The translations under genes and the position numbers were made by a program. Source: Paramecium sonneborni (Eukaryota; Ciliophora; Oligohymenophorea; Peniculida; Parameciidae). From it: a DNA stretch of 64,000 nucleotides. The DNA lies in assembly GCA_905182985.1 (NCBI GenBank), contig CAJJDN010000028.1:33033-97032 (forward strand), read 5' to 3'. Positions 24,434 to 39,510 of the stretch are shown one piece after another. Position 1 is the first letter of the stretch; each line of letters opens with the position of its first letter. The notes beneath the pieces were generated by a model, which saw only the letters and a program-made list of their open reading frames with translations, searched no databases and was not told the origin of the DNA.

Positions 24434-25680
24434 TCAAATCATTATGATATTTTACAATAAAATAAATAATTAGAATTAATAATTCTTATAATCAACTATT
24501 TATGAAATATTTAACAAGAATTTCATAATCTTAATAACATTGAGCCAGCTGTTTAGTTCTTTTTATGTTTATTTATTGCTATTATTTTTACATGCTAACT
24601 TTATGATCTAAAATTTAGCTATTGATTACTTTAATATTGCTGGTTATGATTTTTCTAGTTTAATTAACTTGTTACTTTTGGATGTTTTTTGAGCATCCAA
24701 ATAGTTACTATTAATCATGTACATTGGTAAGGGTTATTAGTCAAATATTAATGGTAAGATTTTATGACTATTACCTATTTAACGTAGATAAGTATACTAA
24801 TTTTAATTAAATTCTGAATAGCTTTCCTTTCAGTAAGTGAGGCCTATTCAATCAGATTAGCGAAACTTCTTTTATTATATTTTAAGATTTGTTTATATTA
24901 TTCTTCTTTAATGGGTTTAAGTTTTCTGGGCATTTATTAAACTGATTCTACTATAGACTCATCTTCATCATAATCTTCTTCTTATCTAATAGGAGGAATT
25001 AATAATTAATGTTTATTTGGTTAGGGTTCTTATTTTTCATCAAAAATATTAATTCGTAATTTAAAATTAAAGTCATCAACAGTTCCTTACTGATGTCTTA
25101 AGATATATGATTAGTAAATGACTTTATTAATTCTAAAAACTAGATGTGAATCTAATGGAGTAGCTGGCAAATAACATCTTTGATTATGGCCATTACTTTT
25201 ATTATATTGAAACTTAATTGTAGTTTATCGTTTATCCCACATTTTTCTTTGTGGTAAAACTGATAACATATTATTAGTTGAATTATTTTTAATTTCTTTT
25301 AAAGAACACATATTTATAGGAGGTAATTCAACAATTTTTTTCCTATTTGTTGTTAATACCTCTTATAATGCAATCACATTTACTGCTCTTTTAAACATAT
25401 CTTTATTATGATTATGTCTCTTATTTCTTAATCTCAATTATTTTTATTACTAAATCTTTGTCTACTTTTCTTAAGTCTTTTTTTCATTTTCAAATAATTT
25501 ATAAGCTAGATTGAAATATGGATGAAATTGTTAGATAATAGATCCAATATATTACATTTTTTTATTTACTAAACCACATTCTGAACATTCACAACTCCTT
25601 CTTTTTACTGGAGTTTTATCAATTTTTGGTATTGGACCGTTCATTTTAAATGATTGTCCAAGTTCCTTTCTATTTCTCAT
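24434..25680 (-). CDS. Hypothetical protein with N-terminal CxC/CxxC motif
   Basis: Exons 24798-25680 and 24434-24774 with a 23-nt intron (24775-24797) give 407 residues. Without the intron the protein ends at TGA 24715-24717; after splicing, well-formed sequence continues (NYLDAQKTSKSNKLIKLEKS). Residues 25-40 contain CECSEC, possibly half of a zinc site. The rest is basic and low-complexity, with an acidic block (RQEEDYDEDESIVESV). No domain is recognised. It converges with the CK1 gene, leaving 16 bp between the two stops. The last 40 residues are less convincing. Confidence 0.65.
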
Positions 25681-25730
25681 TATTTTTTTAATATAATTTC
25701 TAAATTTATATAAATAAAATTAATCATATA

Positions 25731-27807
25731 TCATTTTCTTATATAAAACAATTTAACTACATCCAAATCATCATTTAAATCATTAACTTATTCATATTTA
25801 TTTTATGTAAATTTATACCATTATTAATTTTTCCGACAATAACATTAATATTCATATTAAGATAGCTTTTCAATAATTCCATGTAATTAATAATGATCTG
25901 AAATATTAAATAAACACATACTTGATTCAAAATAATATTTAATATTATATGGTTTGATTTAATCTTAATTTATGTTCAATATTAGAATTTTATCTTTCGC
26001 CCAATCAACTTCAAAATAATCTCTAAGGAAATAATTATCAAATATAATTGGTTAATAACGAGAAAATTTACATTAAATATCTTGATAAATAACATAAATG
26101 TTGATTATTCTTTTTCCAAATTTTAAAGGCTTATCATTAAAAGGTACTTAACAATTATTACAAAATTTCTGCATACAAAATGAACATTTAATTTATCCTT
26201 ATTGATCAGTCTGAAAATACATAGTATATTTTTTATTTAATCTATGCTCTTTATAATTATCATAGTTAATTTCTTCAAACAAATTAGCTATCAACAAATG
26301 TAAGTCTTGAAACTTACCCCATTAACTTATATAACATTTTTAAATAGGAGCAAAAGGTTTGTATTCTTGATAACCAAGATTTTCATAAATGCATTAATGA
26401 ACTCGTATTTCAATTCGATCTTCATTATTAATATTATGTTCTTACCACATTAATTTTCTCAATTAATAAGTATAGCCTTCTTTCAAACTATAAGCTGGTT
26501 TCATAAAATCAATATCCTCAGTATAAAATTCATTACTGCTTTCAAACAATACTGAATTAAAATCACAATATAATTATGGATGACCCAATAAAGACTCTAC
26601 TAACTATCGAATATTCTTTTGATTATTAATGATTATTCTGTTTTCATTATTGTAAATGTATACTGCATCATATCTAGATTTTGTTATAGTCACCTATTTC
26701 TCTTCAAAGAATTCGTAATTCAACAAATCATAATAGACATATTCACTAAATCCATAATATGATTCTTCTAATATTTCCTTTAAATTTTAATATTTTTAAG
26801 ATGAATCAATAACTGTTTAATCTTCAAAGATATCATAATTAGCAAGTTCTCTTATTCCATATTTTTATTCTTATTTCTCAGATGAATCATTAAATATTTA
26901 ATTTCTTATTGCATCTATACATTCATAACATTTCAGCATACAACTCAATAAACTTTATTAATCCTCAAATATAGATAATCCTTTTCTACAATTTTCAATA
27001 CATTCCTAACTTAACTAATCTTCATTTACTATTTCATTTTTAGTTAAACTCTATTAAAAATAATATCCTTTTTTATATTCCTTAATATCCATTATGAGAT
27101 ATTTTTTATTAAGCAATTGATCTTTGTTTTCTATTATTTCTAATTCAATCTTTTTATCTTTAAGTTCTTAAACTATTTTATTTAAATTAGTTTGATTTTC
27201 ATTCTTAAGCACATATAATTTAATAAAATTTTATTTTGGAGTTTAAAGTGATAATTAATTTTATAATGCTTTTTCTAATTAAGAAATTATTTATTAAAAA
27301 GTCCAATCAGAATCAAATTATTAGATTCCGTCTATATAATATTTCTAGGATTTATAAACAGGAATAAAATTAAATAGGATAAATTAGTTGATTTAGTTTT
27401 AATTTCTTAATTATCTTTTAACACAATATCCAGGGTAAATATTCTTAAAATAATTAATAAGATTTACATTTAAACTTGACCATATCTATTCATTAATATA
27501 AATGTAATCAACATTTAATTGTAAATTATCTTTTAAAAATGTATTAAACTATTCATCCTCATATCTAATTAAATTTTAATATAATACTGTATAACATTAG
27601 ATTTAGTTTCATCAATAATATCATGATTAATAGGTTTCATAGGTACATTTTCTTTTGCATCCAATTTAACAGAATGAATAAGTTTTTATACCCAACTAAA
27701 TAATTAATAAAATGAATATACTTAAGTGATATAATGTAGAGAATATTAGGATAATTAGCTTCTGTTTAGAATTGTTAGATTGACTAAACAATTTCAATTA
27801 GTTTCAT
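25731..27807 (-). CDS. USP-like protein (DUSP domain and USP C-terminal half), probably inactive
   Basis: Exons 27722-27807, 27588-27695 and 25731-27564 (introns 26 and 23 nt) give 675 residues. The N-terminus resembles a DUSP domain (ILYIISLNWVQKL ... DYIYINEQIWSSL). The C-terminus resembles the end of a ubiquitin-specific protease: a CSFCMQKFCNNC metal site, then YQLHGII, NQQWYKF and a final VKLFYIRK, like the closing strands of USP4/11/15. The Cys box is not visible, and the His-box GHY position reads YEY, so peptidase activity is unlikely. The middle is helical and unassigned. It may bind ubiquitin or act as a scaffold. Family placement is by pattern only. Confidence 0.6.
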
Positions 27808-27838
27808 AAAATAATTATTTTATTATTTGTTTATATTA

Positions 27839-29023
<1,185 letters not shown>

Positions 29024-29371
29024 TGGTAATTTAATATTAATAATATAAAAATATGTCAAGATTGTATTAATAAATATGTAGAATAATAAGCAGTGTTCCT
29101 AGAGGATTAAATGAATCAATAATATATTCACCTTCAGTTTATTTATAGGGTGTTAGAATTCATAGATATCAAATACCATAAAATGAGATTTTGAAATAAG
29201 TAGTCTAGACAAGTGAAATAAAGGCTGTAAATGAGTAATCAATAGCTGTGTTAGAATGCTTAAGCAAGAAAAGGAAGAGAGCAAGAAAGAAGTAAATAAG
29301 AAGGAAGGGAAATAAAATAATTGATGCGAGAAATAGATGATTATCATAAATAAATTAATAAATTGAAGTTG
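29024..29371. promoter_or_regulatory. Divergent intergenic region, MAPK / MORN gene
   Basis: This lies between two genes transcribed away from each other and so should hold both promoters. It is less AT-rich than other gaps and purine-rich over 29200-29330 on the plus strand, which could mean leader sequence or an unrecognised upstream exon. No intron junction joins it to the MORN reading frame convincingly. Confidence 0.5.
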
Positions 29372-30520
29372 ATGGGTTAATGCAAATGTGCAACTGCTTG
29401 TTATCAAAAGGATGAAATCACTTCTTTAAAGGTTTCATCTCATTCAATAGAAATAACAGTAAAACAGGAAAAAAACTATTAAGACTAGACCTCTGATAAA
29501 ATAGAGCCTAAGATAAAAAATGATTTAGATTCTGGAATACTAAAAAACTCAATAACTAGTAAGATCTCGATATAGGATTTGTCTAAGAACTTAATACAAA
29601 CATCAGCAAAATTACCAGATCCAATTATAGATACAATTTAATCGTCTGAAAGGAAAACTCTCCCAGTAAGTTGAATATTCTAAACGAGTTAATGTAATTG
29701 CCTAATGGAACTAAATATGAAGGATAATGGTTGAATGGAATGAGAGATGGATTTGGAAAATAGATTTGGCCAGATGGGTCAATTTATGAAGGATAATGGA
29801 AATAAGATAAATCTAATGGACGTGTATATATTTATATTTTAACATATATTAGGGTAAATTAATACATGCAGATGGTGATATTTATGATGGTGAATGGATT
29901 GAAGATACAGCATTTGGAAAAGGAATCTATATTCATTTAGATGGAGCTAAATATGAAGGAGATTGGGTTAATGATAATTAACATGGAAAAGGTTTTGAAT
30001 CATGGCCAGATGGAGCTAGATATCAAGGAGATTATAAATTTGGTAAAAAAAATGGTTAAGGAATCTTAACATTTACAGATGGTGCTAATTATGAAGGTTT
30101 TATTATATATTCTATATATTTTAGGAAGTTTCGTTGACAATGAAATTTCGGGATTTGGTACTTATAAATGGGCAGATGGACGTATTTATGTTGGTCATTG
30201 GTTAGATAATAAAATGCATGGAGAAGGAATACTTAAATGGCCTGATGGAAAATGTTATAAAGGAGTAATAATAATCATTTTTATTATTCTAGAATTATCA
30301 TAATGATAAAAAGTAAGGCAATGGCATATTCTATTTTGGAGATGGTAGAAAATATATTGGTACTTGGAATAATGGAAAATAAAATGGCTTAGGAATTTAT
30401 TATTAAGATGAAAAATAATTTAAAATCGGATTATGGTAAGATGGTCAAAGAAATAATTGGCTTTCTGAAGAAGAAATAGAAGCTGCAAAAGATTCTATCT
30501 CTAATTTATAAAAATTATGA
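29372..30520 (+). CDS. MORN-repeat protein with N-terminal acylation motif
   Basis: Five exons (29372-29665, 29689-29823, 29853-30096, 30125-30264, 30293-30520), introns 23-29 nt, give 346 residues. It starts MGQCKCATAC, a likely myristoylation/palmitoylation signal for membrane anchoring. Residues 1-98 are Ser/Lys/Asp-rich and unstructured. Residues about 100-325 hold nine MORN repeats of about 23 residues (for example YEGQW ... GFGKQIWPDGS). The last 20 residues form an acidic helix. MORN proteins link membranes to cytoskeletal structures in ciliates and apicomplexans. Every intron falls inside or next to a repeat and restores the repeat period. Confidence 0.93.
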
Positions 30521-31781
30521 TATCTAAAATTTTATTATATATAAATATTTTTTCAATTATATACAAAATCTAACTTAAACATCAATATATAAATTGATAT
30601 TACTTCATATTATAATCAATATTAATCAACTATAACCCTAATAGGATCTGATAATTATTTTTTAAAGTGAAATTATACGAAAACTAATTATAAATATATT
30701 TCACCTTCTTTTTGAGGAATGGTAATTATATATTTTATACTACAATCCCTTCTTAAATTTATTTTTATAATTTTCTTATTCTTTCATCTCATTCATATAA
30801 AGAATGTGATACTTAAAATTAAGAGTATATTTCTTATCATAAGAAGATTTTCATATGTATTGTTCTTCAACTAAAAAATAGAATGATTTCCATTATCATA
30901 TAATTTACTTCTCTTACGAATTTGAATACAAATAAATTATTTTATTTTTAATCTTCCCTTTTTTAAAAACTAACTAATTTATCAAATACAAAACTTCTTT
31001 AATAGAGATTTTATGAATTATTTTTTTTAATATTATTTTTATTTTTGTTACCACAACTATTATTAGTTGTATTTATTAATAACAATATAATTTTCATGTC
31101 GATTATATCATTTTTTAAAAAGAAATTATGTTGATAAAATTTAAATAAATTTTAGAATATTTTTATATATTCAATTTATTTTATAAGAAGGTTTGTAATT
31201 GATTTCTCCTTTATCATTTTGAGAAAAGAAATTATAAAATTTATGCATTCTAATTTAATTTAGATACTAAATATTATTATATTTGTACAAAAAGGATGTG
31301 ATATGAATATTGTTACAATAAACACCACCTGTATATATACATACAAATTATAATTCTAAATTTTAAAGCTTTTTAAGAAAATTTGAATTGGTAAGGTCAT
31401 TTTTAATCATAAAATTTATGTCATAGATTAATAAATATAATATTAGTATTGAAATAATAAATTTATTATTTAAATTTGAGTATTAAAAAATGTAAGATAA
31501 TTTATTTAAGTATTGAATATTTAGAAGGAAATACAATAATATTTAAGATTAAATGAAAATTAGATGTGATAGTAAATAAGAAATTAAATTAGTTACTATA
31601 TTATATTAATGATTTAAAGATAAGGAAGTAAATAATATAAAAAACAGAATATAAATTAATGTTAATAATAATGAAGGATTGGTAAGGATTTAGATTGGTT
31701 AGAATGGATGTTAAGAAAGATTGTTTGAATGAAAAGTTTATATATAATATAGATATTAATTAAAAATCCGTTTTAATATAA
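30521..31781. other. Long gap, no gene seen
   Basis: 1.26 kb without a convincing gene. Frames are short or AT-driven. A plus-strand frame just upstream of the next gene (starting MKDWQGFRLVRMDVKKD near 31675) runs in register into its signal peptide, so the true start could lie about 105 bp upstream. I prefer the Met directly before the hydrophobic signal. Confidence 0.4.
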
Positions 31782-33007
31782 ATGAGAGTCGGGGTTGTTT
31801 TGCTAGTTTGTTTTGTATTATGTTAAAGTATTCCAGTACATAAGAAATTTTTGTAACTAGATGGGTAATTAATGAGATAAATAGTAGCTAAGAGAATGAT
31901 GTTTAATATACATCAGAGAATTTGTAGGTGGTTGAGGAGAAAAGTAAAAATGGAGATGTTCAAATATTGGCAGCATAAGAGAGTGATTTGATGATAAATT
32001 AAATGGAGGGATCAGAGAAATAAGATTTACAATAATCATTGGATGATGAAACACCATTGAATAGTGCTTATGTAATAAATAAATAATAATATAAGTTCGA
32101 AGATGAGGATTTAAATAATGAAATAATGGAAGATGCTAGTTAAAATATAGTGGAAGACTTGAAGTTGATTGGGTAATTGGAAAGCAATAATATTATTGAT
32201 GAAAATCATTAAGTCATAGATACTTAAGCAGATATTACAGATGATAATGAAAATTATGCATCTGATACAATGAATGTCAATGATGAAATATAATAAGAGA
32301 TATCAGATTAATAGAATGTTGAAGATACAATAAATAATGAAGAGAATTATTATGATGACTCGGCTGAGAATAATAATGATACATTGTAAGTAAGTGAAAA
32401 TGTGTCTTAATAATTAATTGCTTAAGAAAATGAAGTTCCTGATCTCACTAATATGGATTAAGATCAAATTAATTAATAGTTTGCTTAACCTGAATATGAA
32501 GTTTAACCAAATCAAATTGAATAAACTAATCAATAAGACTAAACTATTATTATTGACAATGAATTAAATTAAGATGAAAATCAAACATAAACTTAAGTAA
32601 TTGTTGTTTAAGATTAAACTCATGTATAATCTGATTAATAAGGTCCAAAATAAGTTAATATCCAATAAGAAGTCAATTCAACTGATCCTAATAATATTGG
32701 TGATATAAATGAAGAGTAAAATGTTCATAATTAAATTTAGACAAGCATCCTAATGTATTGAATTATATAGTTAATGTTATTACAAAGGAGAATCCATGAA
32801 AGCATGTAATGATCTTGGATAAATGAAGTAAATTAATCTATTCTATTTTTTAGAGATTTCCCATATGAAATCAAATCCTTAAAGATTCCCTATGGAACAA
32901 CACTTACCATATATGATCATCCTAATTATGAAGGAGAAAGACACACCTTCTCTAAAAATGAAGAGTGTTTAGCTAATGTAATTGTTCTAACATAAATTAC
33001 ATTTTGA
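31782..33007 (+). CDS. Secreted acidic protein with C-terminal beta/gamma-crystallin-like domain
   Basis: Four exons (31782-31864, 31885-32715, 32741-32827, 32854-33007), introns 20, 25 and 26 nt, give 384 residues. It begins with a signal peptide (MRVGVVLLVCFVLCQSIPVH). Residues about 30-300 are extremely rich in Asp, Glu, Asn and Gln with almost no hydrophobic core, as in calcium-buffering or extracellular polyanions. Residues about 305-384 carry two Greek-key-like motifs: IELYSQCYYKGESMKACNDL, then, after the last intron, IKSLKIPYGTTLTIYDHPNY followed by EG and a C-L end. The Y-x-x-x-x-x-G pattern fits beta/gamma crystallins, many of which bind calcium. Without intron 2 the protein would stop before this domain. 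Confidence 0.75.
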
Positions 33008-33037
33008 AATTTATCATATAAAAATTAACAATATAAC

Positions 33038-34473
33038 ATGGGAACAAGTAGTTCTACATATCAATTTAACTTCTCTTAATATTAATACTTACAACAAATC
33101 ATTGATCCTAGATTTGGAGAAGTTAAATTATACTAAAAAAATGACACAGGAGAATTGATTTGTGTAATTGAAAAAATATAAAGCTAACCAACTAAACCAT
33201 TCAAAAAACTTGAACATCCTAATTTATTAAAAGTTCATTACTATTCTGCTGTAACATTTAAAGTATATTATTTACTTATTACAAGGAAGTATGTTCTACA
33301 TTCACTAAATTATATATAGTGTATGAATACATCAATAACGATCTCAAAACAATCATAAATAATAGATATAACAAAAATTCATTTTTCACTCAAGCATAAC
33401 TCTGGTCCCTTACTTATTAGATCCTTGATGTCTTAAATTATTTAAAAACCAACAACATATATCCAATGGAAATTCGCAATTTATATATTTCCAATTAAGG
33501 AAATCTAAAATTCAATTCTCTTTTTGATAATCATATGACATCCTTCTAATAACTCTTCAGTTAGTTTACTGAAGACTTTCATATATCTCCAGAAGAGTTA
33601 GAACTATTCAAAAATTAATCAAATATTAACCAACTTAATCCTGAATTATGTCAAATCTTTTAGTCTGGCTTAACCATTTTATGGGCAGCCTCTCTTAATG
33701 ATCCTTCAACATTATTTAATAAAAATGAATGGAAGTTGAATGAATAGGATCTATATTCCAGAATCTCAGAATTATAATACACTGATGATTTTAAGACTTT
33801 TCTTATCCAAATGCTTTAAATTAATCCACTTTAAAGAGGCACTTTTTAATCCTTACTAGTTTCGATCTAAAAATTTTATAAAAATGAAGATCTTCTTAAA
33901 ATTTAAAAACCTGATCCAATACCAACTAATCACTAATTCGATGAATATGAATATCAATCTTAATCATCATATAATCAATCAAATAGAAAGTAAAAACCAA
34001 ATCTATAATAAAATAAAATATAATAGTTCCAAAAATAAATTTCCTTAATTGGTTCCATAACTTTAAAAGCTGAAACTCAAGAGATTAATCGGAATAATCA
34101 TTTATTTGCAAATAAATTACTTCAATAAGACAACCCATAAGATCGTAATTATTAAACTCAAAAATCCAAGTCTTTTTTATAATTTTAAACTCCTGATTCA
34201 TCTCCAATTCAAACTTCAAGAAAGCCTCCATCTATCTCAGCATCTAAAAATCAATTAAATAGCACTTCTAAACCTAATATACCCAATTAGTTTTAATTCA
34301 ACAAAGAAAAAATATTAGACACAAGCTACTTTTCATAATAATCTCTCTTAAGTAATAATAAGAGTCAAAGAAGTTTATTAGAAAATAGAATTGAAGAAGC
34401 CCTTATGAAGAGTAAATTAGCATTAGCAAAATTTGATCAAACCATTAAATAAAATAATTATTATAAAAATTGA
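33038..34473 (+). CDS. Pseudokinase with N-terminal acylation motif
   Basis: Exons 33038-33262 and 33286-34473 with a 23-nt intron give 470 residues. The start MGTSSS is a possible myristoylation site. The fold of a protein kinase can be followed (RFGEVKLYQK as a glycine-loop relic, IEKIQ at the VAIK position, LEHPNLLKV, LYIVYEYINNDL, a final NPLQRGTFQSLL). The catalytic loop reads YPMEIRNLYIS instead of HRDxKxxN, and no DFG or APE motif is seen, so it should be inactive. Residues 290-470 are disordered, Ser/Gln/Asn-rich, with a helix at the end. It lies 30 bp downstream of the crystallin-domain gene. Confidence 0.75.
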
Positions 34474-35332
34474 TATGGAAAATTATTAATTAAAAAGTAA
34501 CTAATCTCCCTTATCTTCAAAAAATAAATGTAAGCTTATTATATCAATACATCCTTCCATGATTATCAAAATAATAGCATTTTGTTATTTATATTAAATA
34601 TTACTTAATTTCTTCTTATTGAAAAATCACATGGTCATCATTTCTTTGATTCCATAATACACATTTACAGATCTTAATTTGAAATTTGTTTTTACAGTAA
34701 GAAAATTTTAGATATATATAAATTGTTTAGGTATTCAATTTAATAATTTGATCTCTCCTCTTAAATTCGTTTTAAATGTATCATTAGAAATAAATAGGCA
34801 ATTAAAATTATATATTTCTTTAATGCTTTTAAAGTTCTAGCTTATCTATATTAACAATACAATTTTATATTTGATCCAATTATTCAATAATAATATTTTG
34901 AATATTTATAATCTTCTTCCTTTTTTTTTCTCTTATAATAAAACCTTACAAGTGAACTATTCAATCGGCAATGAGCTCAGTATTGCTACATGCATAAAGC
35001 TATAAAAAACTCCATAATATGCCCTTATAATGTAAAATAATTTTTTTATTTGAAATTTTTTAGCTAATTTAGTAGGGGAGCAGATTTTAATTATAAAGAA
35101 ATAATAGTCATTTTATATAATTTTATAAAGGCGGGTTTTTTGAATTTGTGAAAATATGGTACTATTATATCATATTATTCTTCAAACTCTTAATTAATAA
35201 AATTGCTTTTAAACATTTTCATTATACATTTTCATTTAATTGTTAATTTTCATTTATTATTAAATTTATTTTTTATATAATTATTTACATCATTTAGGAT
35301 TATATTGATTTAATTGCACATTTAGTAGAATG
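34474..35332. other. Gap with one long unassigned minus-strand frame
   Basis: No gene is assigned. A minus-strand frame is free of TGA for about 140 codons (about 35165 down to about 34740) and has mixed composition (CSPTKLAKKFQIKK, SLPIEQFTCKVLLQEKKK). I found no plausible start, introns or domain. It may be chance, given that only TGA terminates, or a gene relic. Confidence 0.35.
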
Positions 35333-35554
35333 AATAATAAATAGTTTCAGAACTAATATGGAGAAAGTTGGACGATGTTTTAAATCTTATTTTAGCCTAA
35401 AGATGAAAATAAGCTTTTTTTATGCATCGTTCAATTAATGATGTCTTTTTAATTAATTAAATAATGGATATAAATTAAATTATTTTAAACAGTTCTGTAA
35501 GATTATTTTAGATTATGTAAACTTAATGCTTGGCTTGTGATGCCAAAATAATGA
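35333..35554 (+). CDS. Possible small gene, 73 residues
   Basis: An uninterrupted frame from MNNKQFQNQYGESWTMFQIL to TGA 35552-35554. The first 30 residues look like protein (QPKDENKLF), the rest is AT-driven. There is no domain and no neighbour that explains it. Listed as a candidate only. Confidence 0.22.
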
Positions 35555-36367
35555 ATTATATTAACCAAAATTGACTATTAATTGAATAAAATTAATCAAT
35601 AAAAATTATTTTGTTCAAATTTGAATTTCAAAACAATATATATTGATAAATTATAATATATTATAATCATAATTTACAATGACAATATTGAATATTAAAT
35701 TCAAATATAATATAAATTGATTTTGTGTCTTATTGAAAAATGAATAGAACTTAAAAGTGTCTTCAAATATCAAAAGTTAATAAAATATATTTGAATAGGA
35801 AATTGAAGGGTTAGGATATTTATTAATAAATAAAAAAATATTTTATATACAATGACGACGTATTTAATATATGACTTATGATTATCAATAAAATTTGATT
35901 TATCAACTAAGGAATTTTTTTATATGTTTAATAATAGTCTAGAATCCTGTTGAGATCATAAAATGTTTTGTGTTGAATTAAAATATGAGAGATGGTTGAT
36001 TAAAAAAATAGAATTAATAATTATTGGAAAGAAAGGTTGAATAAGTTGAATTTTTTTTTGTATTATATTGTTTAATCACTGAACTAAAAAAACAATTTTA
36101 AGCTTGTATTGTCTTCTATTTTAAAAGTATAAGATGGTAAATTCTGTACATTTCTCAATAAAATATCAATCCTTTGTCGCTCTCAACTTTAATTATTTAG
36201 AAATTTAGATAATCAATTTCTTCCTTTAGTCCGGTCTAAAGATTGTTATTTATGAAAGTCATTTTTTTTATTTAATGGATAATGATAAAGCCAATTTTAG
36301 CCATCATAATTGTGGCAATATAAAAATTGTGTAGATTAATAAAAGGTGGAGAGGGTTTAAAAATAAA
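35555..36367. other. Gap, no gene seen
   Basis: AT-rich, with frequent TGA in all frames. It lies between the weak 35.3-kb candidate and the 3' end of the HTH gene. No motif or repeat is evident. Confidence 0.45.
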
Positions 36368-36765
36368 TCATTAGATTCTCTTGATCTCATGGAATTACTC
36401 ATAATGTTTGATGGTTTGTTCAGCTACTTTAATTTAGACCCAAAACTTTGAATTTTCCTTAATTTAACCAACAGACGCTCTTTTGACTTCGGGTTCTTCT
36501 TCAAAGTTTATTTGTTTTTTCTTATAACAATGAAGTATGGTTTTAGCAGTAGCATAGTTTATATTTAAATCCTTTGCTATCTATTATAATAAATGTATCT
36601 TACTTTCTTTATTTTGCATTTCTGCTTTAGTACAGTCTGAATCAGTTAAGCTTTCTTTTCTTTAGAAATATGACAATAGTCTCTTTTTATTCTTGGTTGA
36701 AGCACTCTTTCGCATACATTCATAGATCTAGTTTTTACACCAATCACACTTTCACTACTATTCAT
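36368..36765 (-). CDS. Small helix-turn-helix protein
   Basis: Exons 36604-36765 and 36368-36580 with a 23-nt intron (36581-36603, phase 0) give 124 residues. The core reads KKAQLIQTVLKQKCKIKK, then IAKDLNINYATAKTILHCYK. The A-x-x-L-x-I-N-Y-x-T-A-K-T-I pattern is a recognition-helix signature seen in psq/homeodomain-like HTH proteins. The C-terminal 60 residues are a charged helix. It may be a DNA-binding regulator or a domesticated transposase HTH. Without the intron the recognition helix is lost. Confidence 0.7.
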
Positions 36766-37542
36766 AAAAGATTTATATTTTTATATTATAATGTTAATTT
36801 GATAATACGGGATTTATATGTATCAACATAATTTGCTCAAACAGTATAATTATTATAATCATAAATTATAAAGCTATTTATCTACTGATATCAATCTTTA
36901 AATGTTATAAAGGCTTTAAAATAATTAGAATTATTCATTGTCAAGCCTGGCAGTTAATCAATTTTCATTCAATATCAATCTCCAAATAAAGTAGAATTAT
37001 CTAAAAATAATCATTTTTTAATTTCTTTTTATTCTTTATCAATTTTCCATCTATGTCACATCAAAAGATTTCTTTAGCTCTATGAACATGTAACTTTATA
37101 ACAAAAATATGAATTATTTAAGCAAAAAAAATTTATACTCAAATATGACTATTTTAGTAATTTCTTAATTTTTTTGTAATAAAATAAAAATTAGTTTTTT
37201 TCATAATCTCATACAAATATACATTAAAAATATTCTGGAATACTTAAAGAAAATATATTGATAAATTTTAAAATGCAAAATCAAACTTTGATAACTTAAA
37301 ATTTTCAACCAGCATAATTATTTTGAAATAACCGATAAAAGTTTTTATATGATTATATTTAATTACAAGAAAATTTTCTTTGAGATGTACAATTCTTAAT
37401 TTAGTTAAGTATATATTTTAATGAAGTACAATTAAGTTTTTAATTCTAAATAAAAATTATAGATAAGTAGTATTGTTTATAAATAATAAATATTATTCAT
37501 GATCTGCTGCTACACATACTAAGATACATTTTTAAAAGTTTG
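36766..37542. other. Gap, no gene seen
   Basis: 777 bp between the 5' end of the HTH gene and the 3' end of the Aurora-like kinase gene, both minus strand. It is AT-rich. It should contain the promoter of the HTH gene. No frame or motif can be supported. Confidence 0.45.
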
Positions 37543-39046
<1,504 letters not shown>

Positions 39047-39510
39047 TTGTATCGATTAACTGACAAATTTTTATAAATATAATCAATAAAATTTATAATA
39101 AAATGACTAAATATTATTCCCCATATTATTTATATATTAATATAAACAAATCTTCACTTAGCTTTTTATAAAATCATCATTTTTATTTTGATTAAATTAT
39201 TATTATTACAATCAATACAATTATTAATAATCTTCATTTATCTCTTTACTTTGATTCACTTATAAACTAACTTATATAATTCATAACAATTAATCTCCAT
39301 TAATCTAAATAATTATTAAATCTATTATAATGATAATCAATTTTCTCTTTAAATGTAAGATAAGCTTTAGAAATTATATTATCATCAATTCAATTATTTA
39401 TAAGTATTCAATATTTTGAAAAAAATCAGTTTGTATAACTATCTCATCACCTATATTACATAAAAAGCTTATAAATATATTTTATTTGTAAAATAAAACA
39501 TAAATTAGTG
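39047..39510. promoter_or_regulatory. Divergent intergenic region, Aurora-like / PI4K
   Basis: 464 bp between two divergently transcribed genes, so promoters for both. It is AT-rich with no recognisable element. Confidence 0.45.

Noticed and set aside
29153..29407. 84-residue minus-strand frame with several hydrophobic stretches.
   Set aside because: It is a shadow of purine-rich leader and N-terminal sequence of the MORN gene on the other strand; no start context, intron or domain supports it.
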